From the NCBI GenBank assembly GCA_024693285.1, contig JAILLE010000012.1:87843-151842 (forward strand): a stretch of 64,000 bases of DNA, in the 5' to 3' direction. Numbering within the stretch: position 1 is the stretch's first letter; every line of letters starts with the position of its first letter. Below are positions 59,785 to 64,000 of this stretch, in pieces. A model generated the notes under the pieces. It was not told the DNA's origin. It did not search any database and was given only the letters and a program-made list of their open reading frames with translations. Source of the stretch: Bacteroidales bacterium. Lineage in GTDB: Bacteria > Bacteroidota > Bacteroidia > Bacteroidales > UBA932. The translations under genes and the position numbers were made by a program.

Positions 59785-62700
59785 TCAATTCAATTTGATA
59801 CAGAATGCAGGAAGGACGAAAATGATAGCTATCACGGAAAAGGCCATGCCGGCGATGGTTCCGATGGCGAAGTCGAACCAGAAGACTTCCTCGGGGCCGT
59901 CGGAGAGGAAGGGCAGAAGTCCCAGGATGGTTGACACGATGGTGAGGCTGATCGGGGTGATCTTCCGGGAGAAGGCCTTGATGTAATCGCGCGTCTCCTG
60001 ATAAGTCGTGACCAGGTATATTCCCGCGTTGACGACTATTCCGCAGAGCATCACGAATGCGGCGAAGCCGCCCTGGTCGAAGGCGAAGTCAGTGAGTCCG
60101 AACACCAGGAACAATCCGATGAACGAGATCGGGATCATGAATATCACCGGCAGCGGATACCGGAACGACTCGAAGGTCATGGCGAGCATCACATAGATCA
60201 CGGCGATGATCAGGAATATAAGCCAGGCGTACCTTTCCTTGTTATTGTAGAACCAGCCCCCTGACGGATCTTCGGCCTTGAAACCTACCGGAAGTATCTC
60301 ATTATTAAAATGATCCACAACCTGTTTCCGGAGGCGCCTCCCGAGTTCATAGCTTCCGATGAAATCGTAACGGACCTCAAGGGTGTAAGACTGGTTCTCC
60401 TTCTGTATCTCCAGCCCGGTCCGCCTCTTGTCTATCGACCCCAAGCCGGATAGCGTGACCTTCGACTCCCCTATCTCGACCGGGGAATTGACGACATGCC
60501 ACAGGTCGTAAGAGTCCAGGTCCGAGGAGCGCAGCACTACATCTGACAGCTCCCCGTCGTGATCCGCCTTCCCGATGACCTCCTCGTACAGAAGGGACGA
60601 CAGCGTCCCAAAGTACGAATATGGATTCACATCGGCCATAGTCATCCTGCCGAAGTCATAGTCGAGGACGAACTCGGATGAAGGCCTGCCGTACCGTCCC
60701 CCGCCCCAGATCTCGGGTTCCTGTACCCTGCGGTTGCCGGAGACATATTCCACCATCATAGAGGCGTAGTCGTGGAGCCGCTGGTAATTATAGCCCCTGA
60801 GGATTATCCCGTCGCTCTTGTAGCTCGAGACTATGTTGTTGCTGAACGAGTTGTCGTCTATCCCCCAGACGCTCCAGTTGGCCCCTCCGAAATTGATCGC
60901 CATCCTCGTGACCTCGGACTTCAGGATCGCGGGGAAGGTCGTGTTCTCATACTCCGGCTTGAACTCAACGTTGATGTAGGCGTTGTTGTAGGAACTGATC
61001 CTTGTCGTGAACACCGAGATCTCGTCAAACTTCGAGAGGTAGTTCTCCATCGCCTTCACGACCTCGTTGAGCTGGTTCACGGTGCATCCTTCGAGCATAC
61101 CCGCACGGATGTTCAACTGCTTCTTCTGAGGCTGACGGTAGAAGTTGAACCGGTCCAAAGCGCCGTAGAACAGGGCGAAGGATGAGCCGGCGTACTTGTC
61201 GATCTTGACCCTGTTGGACTCGTATGGCTTCCACGTCACGAGTTTGTCCACCGCCTTTCGGGCCCAGCTGGCCGTGGCCTTCTCCTTCTCGGACAACGCC
61301 TTCGGCAGGGCGCAGAACGGAAGACCGAACGCCGCGATGAATAACACTATGTACACCCACCTGTGCCTTGTGCCCCAACTGATATATCTTTCATACCGTT
61401 TGTTCCATTTCACGGCGCGTCGCAGCGAACGGAGCCTTCTCCTTCCGGCTCCAGTTCTGTTCTGGCGGCCATTTACCCGGACAGAGCGCAAAGCGCAGGC
61501 CGACAGGGCAGCACCGGAGCCGGACACGCCCGAGACTTGCGAGACTGGAATATACTCCATCAACGATGGGATGAAGAGATAGGAGATGAGAAGCGAGAGG
61601 CAGAGGTTGATGACAATGACCCAGATAAAGTCCACCAGGTTGGCCTTCTCGCTCTCCGGAAGCAGGAGCACCATCAGGAGGGCGCCCACCGTGGTCGCGA
61701 CAGCGGAAAGGATAGCCGGGAAGACTCTCCGGTCGCGGTAACGGCTGTAATGGTCGATCATCACGATCGACGTGTCGATGATGATCCCCAACGAGACAGT
61801 GATTCCCGCAAGGGTGTAGATATGGATCTGAAGCCCGGCGAATGAATAGATCGCCAGAGCCGTGAGGATGTTCACCGCGAGAGTGGAGAGGATGATCAGC
61901 ATATATCTCCACGAGCGGTAGATGATGAATACGAACAGCAGGAGTATCAGCACGCAGAGGCCTGTCCTGAGATAGATCCTGTTCAACTCACCATGGACAT
62001 ATTCAGAAGAATCGTACGCGACCGAGGCCGTGATCTCACCGGGAAAGCCGCGCCGCAGCTCAGCCATCTTCGCCCTCACCGCCGCGGCTGTGGTCAGCAG
62101 GTTGGCCGAGGAGGCTATCTCCGCCGTCATAGTGATGGTGTTCAGGCCGTTCACCCTGTAGTAGTAGGTGGGAAGTGACTCCTCATAACGCCAGGTAGCG
62201 ATGTCTCTCAAGTGGATGATCTCCCCGCCGACGTTCTTCACGGGAACCGCCCCGAAATCAGGCCCGCTCTCCTCCTCCAGACGCACGGACATCATACCGT
62301 CGTCGGTCCTGGCCATACCGACGATCTCGGAGCCATAATAGGAGCGGAAGGCGGTGGCGATCTCGTCGGCGGTTATCCCGGCCGAGGCGGCCTTCGTGGC
62401 GTCGAAAGTGATCACCCATTGGAAAGGGACCCCGCCCCCGATCTCAACCTTGTCAACCCCGGGGACGGCCGCGAGAGGACTGAGGACATGCTCATTGAGG
62501 TAGCGTGAGATCTCCCTGGAGGGGATGTCGCCCTTGACAAGGTACGATACCCTCGAGACCGACTCGCCGCTCCCCCTGGATATGGTCGGATATGTGATCT
62601 CCCTCGGAAGCGAGGACCTGATGTTCCGGACCGCGGATGCCGCCTCGAAACGGGCCGCGTCCATATCGGTTCCCTTATTGAAGGAGACCTGTATCGTGCC

Positions 62701-62961
62701 ACCTCCCTTGGATGAGGTTGAGGATACGCCTGACACCTGATCCAGACCGGAAAGCACCCCTTCCAGCTTGGATGTGGCCTCCGCCTCGACCGTCTCGGCC
62801 GAGGCGTTCGGATAGTTGAAGGAGACGGTGAGAGCCCTCTCCTCGGCGGTCGGGGTGTACTGGATGTTCAGGCGCCGCAATGACGCCACCCCGATGAGAG
62901 ACAGCGCCACCATGATCAGCACAACCGAGAACGGGGGGATCCTATTTGTCCTTCCGTCCAT
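59785..62961 (-). CDS. RND efflux permease (CusA/AcrB superfamily)
   Basis: A 1058-residue inner-membrane proton-driven pump subunit. It starts with a transmembrane helix (FSVVLIMVALSLIGVASLRR), has two porter domains, the TM4 region with IIIDTSIVMIDHYSRYRD and the second half ending VIAIIFVLPAFC. An in-frame palindromic element inserts about 28 residues (480-507, ACALRSVRVNGRQ) in the cytoplasmic loop between the two halves. It overlaps the upstream RND gene by 20 bases; the pair may form a hetero-oligomer. The adaptor and outer-membrane genes would lie beyond the window. Confidence 0.9.
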   Translation of the reverse strand: MDGRTNRIPPFSVVLIMVALSLIGVASLRRLNIQYTPTAEERALTVSFNYPNASAETVEAEATSKLEGVLSGLDQVSGVSSTSSKGGGTIQVSFNKGTDMDAARFEAASAVRNIRSSLPREITYPTISRGSGESVSRVSYLVKGDIPSREISRYLNEHVLSPLAAVPGVDKVEIGGGVPFQWVITFDATKAASAGITADEIATAFRSYYGSEIVGMARTDDGMMSVRLEEESGPDFGAVPVKNVGGEIIHLRDIATWRYEESLPTYYYRVNGLNTITMTAEIASSANLLTTAAAVRAKMAELRRGFPGEITASVAYDSSEYVHGELNRIYLRTGLCVLILLLFVFIIYRSWRYMLIILSTLAVNILTALAIYSFAGLQIHIYTLAGITVSLGIIIDTSIVMIDHYSRYRDRRVFPAILSAVATTVGALLMVLLLPESEKANLVDFIWVIVINLCLSLLISYLFIPSLMEYIPVSQVSGVSGSGAALSACALRSVRVNGRQNRTGAGRRRLRSLRRAVKWNKRYERYISWGTRHRWVYIVLFIAAFGLPFCALPKALSEKEKATASWARKAVDKLVTWKPYESNRVKIDKYAGSSFALFYGALDRFNFYRQPQKKQLNIRAGMLEGCTVNQLNEVVKAMENYLSKFDEISVFTTRISSYNNAYINVEFKPEYENTTFPAILKSEVTRMAINFGGANWSVWGIDDNSFSNNIVSSYKSDGIILRGYNYQRLHDYASMMVEYVSGNRRVQEPEIWGGGRYGRPSSEFVLDYDFGRMTMADVNPYSYFGTLSSLLYEEVIGKADHDGELSDVVLRSSDLDSYDLWHVVNSPVEIGESKVTLSGLGSIDKRRTGLEIQKENQSYTLEVRYDFIGSYELGRRLRKQVVDHFNNEILPVGFKAEDPSGGWFYNNKERYAWLIFLIIAVIYVMLAMTFESFRYPLPVIFMIPISFIGLFLVFGLTDFAFDQGGFAAFVMLCGIVVNAGIYLVTTYQETRDYIKAFSRKITPISLTIVSTILGLLPFLSDGPEEVFWFDFAIGTIAGMAFSVIAIIFVLPAFCIKLN
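61445..61523. repeat. In-frame palindromic element, copy C
   Basis: 79 bp within the RND gene. The core 61471-61495 (ATTTACCCGGACAGAGCGCA..) differs from copy A at two bases. The arms 61445-61470 and 61498-61523 pair over 26 positions with about five mismatches (outer CCGGCTCC and inner CGGCC perfect). The arms share no sequence with those of copies A and B. Confidence 0.85.
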
Positions 62962-64000
62962 TGTAGATCGAGTAATATATTGCCGGCACGACGAAAAGGC
63001 TGACGAGCGTGCCGACCAGCATGCCTGCTATGATCACAAGGGACATGGGGTACTGAAGGTCGGCTCCCATGCTTCCCCGGACGAGGAAGGGACACACGGC
63101 AAGGATAGTTGTCAGGGAGGTCATGATGATGGCCTTCATCCTCCTTGAGGATGCGTCCAGCACTGCCCTCTCAAGGCTCTCCCCTGCCTTTCGCATACGG
63201 TTGATGGTGTCTATCTTGAGGATGGAGTCATTGATCACTATACCCGTGATCACGATCAATCCGATCATAGACATCAGGTTGACGCTCACGCCGAAGATCC
63301 AGAGGGCCAGCAGGGCGAAGAAGATGTCAATCACAATCTCTGACAGGATGATGAGCGGCTGGACGAGAGACTCGAACTGGGAGGCCAGGATAAGGTAGAG
63401 GAGGGTCACGGCGATCAGCAGAATGATGATCATCTGGTCCACCATCTTCCTGTTCGAGAACCAGGATCCGGAGAATCCGGCCTCGAAGGCCCCGTCCTTC
63501 CTCACCACGTCCTTGACGGCGTCCATAGCCTTCCTGACATCCTTTGAGGGGACATCCAGGTCAACAGGATAGTAATTGCCCTCGGCGCCTGCCACCACTG
63601 TCTTGAAGTCCTCCACGAGGGTCTGCCTCATAAGGTCCGAGGCGGGTATCCTCAAAGTAGCGCCATCTTCTCCCTTCTTCTCGACAAAGGTCCGGGAGAG
63701 GATCTCCGACAGGCTTCCGGCGTTCGAGCCAGTCACCACCGGCACGGACCTGGAGCCCTGGACTATGTTGAAGAGCCTGTTCTCGTTAAGGGAGTTGCGG
63801 AGGATGGAGAGAAGGTCGGACACGCTCACACCGTAGAGGGCGAGAAGGTCCGGATCAGCGACGAAAAGCACGTCTGTCTTGACGGCGGGATCCGATACTC
63901 CCGCCCCGGGAAGGGCGTCCCGGATGCCGGAGACGACTTTTCTCACAGGAGCGACCTCCATCACTTCCGCCCTGACAGGACGGAGCTTGGCCGTCAGGGG
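62942..64000 (-). CDS. RND efflux permease, C-terminal part, cut by window end
   Basis: The frame is open to the window edge (353 codons visible) and begins inside the second porter domain. It contains a porter segment (VLFVADPDLLALYGVSVSDL), then the last six transmembrane helices with LYLILASQFESLVQPLIIL, IGLIVITGIVINDSIL and VSLFVVPAIYYSIYN. Same superfamily as the next gene but a separate polypeptide. An ATG-like start near 63961 is internal and not the true start. Confidence 0.9.
   Translation of the reverse strand, partial: PLTAKLRPVRAEVMEVAPVRKVVSGIRDALPGAGVSDPAVKTDVLFVADPDLLALYGVSVSDLLSILRNSLNENRLFNIVQGSRSVPVVTGSNAGSLSEILSRTFVEKKGEDGATLRIPASDLMRQTLVEDFKTVVAGAEGNYYPVDLDVPSKDVRKAMDAVKDVVRKDGAFEAGFSGSWFSNRKMVDQMIIILLIAVTLLYLILASQFESLVQPLIILSEIVIDIFFALLALWIFGVSVNLMSMIGLIVITGIVINDSILKIDTINRMRKAGESLERAVLDASSRRMKAIIMTSLTTILAVCPFLVRGSMGADLQYPMSLVIIAGMLVGTLVSLFVVPAIYYSIYNGRKDK

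Overview
The window looks like a chromosome segment from an uncultured, anaerobic gut-type Bacteroidales bacterium. The evidence is families typical of that order (DUF4837, DUF5020 and DUF5723 proteins, a BF4221-type 6-bladed propeller lipoprotein, DUF1573, fused glycine/ornithine-lipid acyltransferases, class III ribonucleotide reductase), together with promoters of the Bacteroidetes type (TTG, about 19 nt, TAnnTTTG) in front of several genes. Core genes on both sides are GC-rich. A stretch from about 32.75 kb to 59.78 kb is visibly AT-richer and is accessory DNA.

Core, left part (1-32.7 kb). A minus-strand citrate operon runs citD-citE-citF-citX-citCG-acn-icd, joining citrate lyase and its prosthetic-group enzymes to aconitase and isocitrate dehydrogenase. 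Next come ruvX-def-phosphohexomutase-M23/LysM (minus), then M23-dxr-rseP, a PurF-like protein and a membrane metallophosphoesterase (plus). After these are a LAB_N/CtlX-like fusion and a two-domain acyltransferase (minus), a tRNA-Glu/rpsT/tRNA-Pro transcript, a DUF4837 lipoprotein, nrdDG, purine uptake and salvage genes (NCS2 permease, apt), a GH78 rhamnosidase and a DUF5723 protein. Several of these genes carry small palindromic elements inserted in frame.

Accessory region (32.75-59.78 kb). It opens with a YhcG/DUF1016 remnant, then a tight six-gene minus-strand operon (33.0-39.9 kb): a ThiC-like radical-SAM enzyme, a three-helix membrane protein, a phosphoribosyltransferase-like protein, an ORC/CDC6-like AAA ATPase, a CARF-like Rossmannoid protein and an N6-adenine-type methyltransferase. 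This is the best candidate for a little-described, probably anti-phage, system. Behind it are gene fragments (including a DUF6119 N-terminus), a HipBA module, IS3 and OmpA scars, and a tyrosine recombinase beside a tRNA-3'-end-like sequence. Then follows a second putative defence operon (trypsin-like protease, DUF4062/TIR-like, zinc-ribbon coiled coil, two unknowns, HEPN-like), a HipBST three-gene toxin-antitoxin module with clear operators, and a protease plus HNH pair. The region ends with a secreted Cys-rich peptide/propeller/DUF1573 operon and a TPR lipoprotein regulator.

Core, right part (59.78-64 kb). Two overlapping RND efflux permease genes, the second cut by the window end. The change in base composition falls at the stop codon of the first one.

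All identifications come from reading motifs by eye; no database search was possible.
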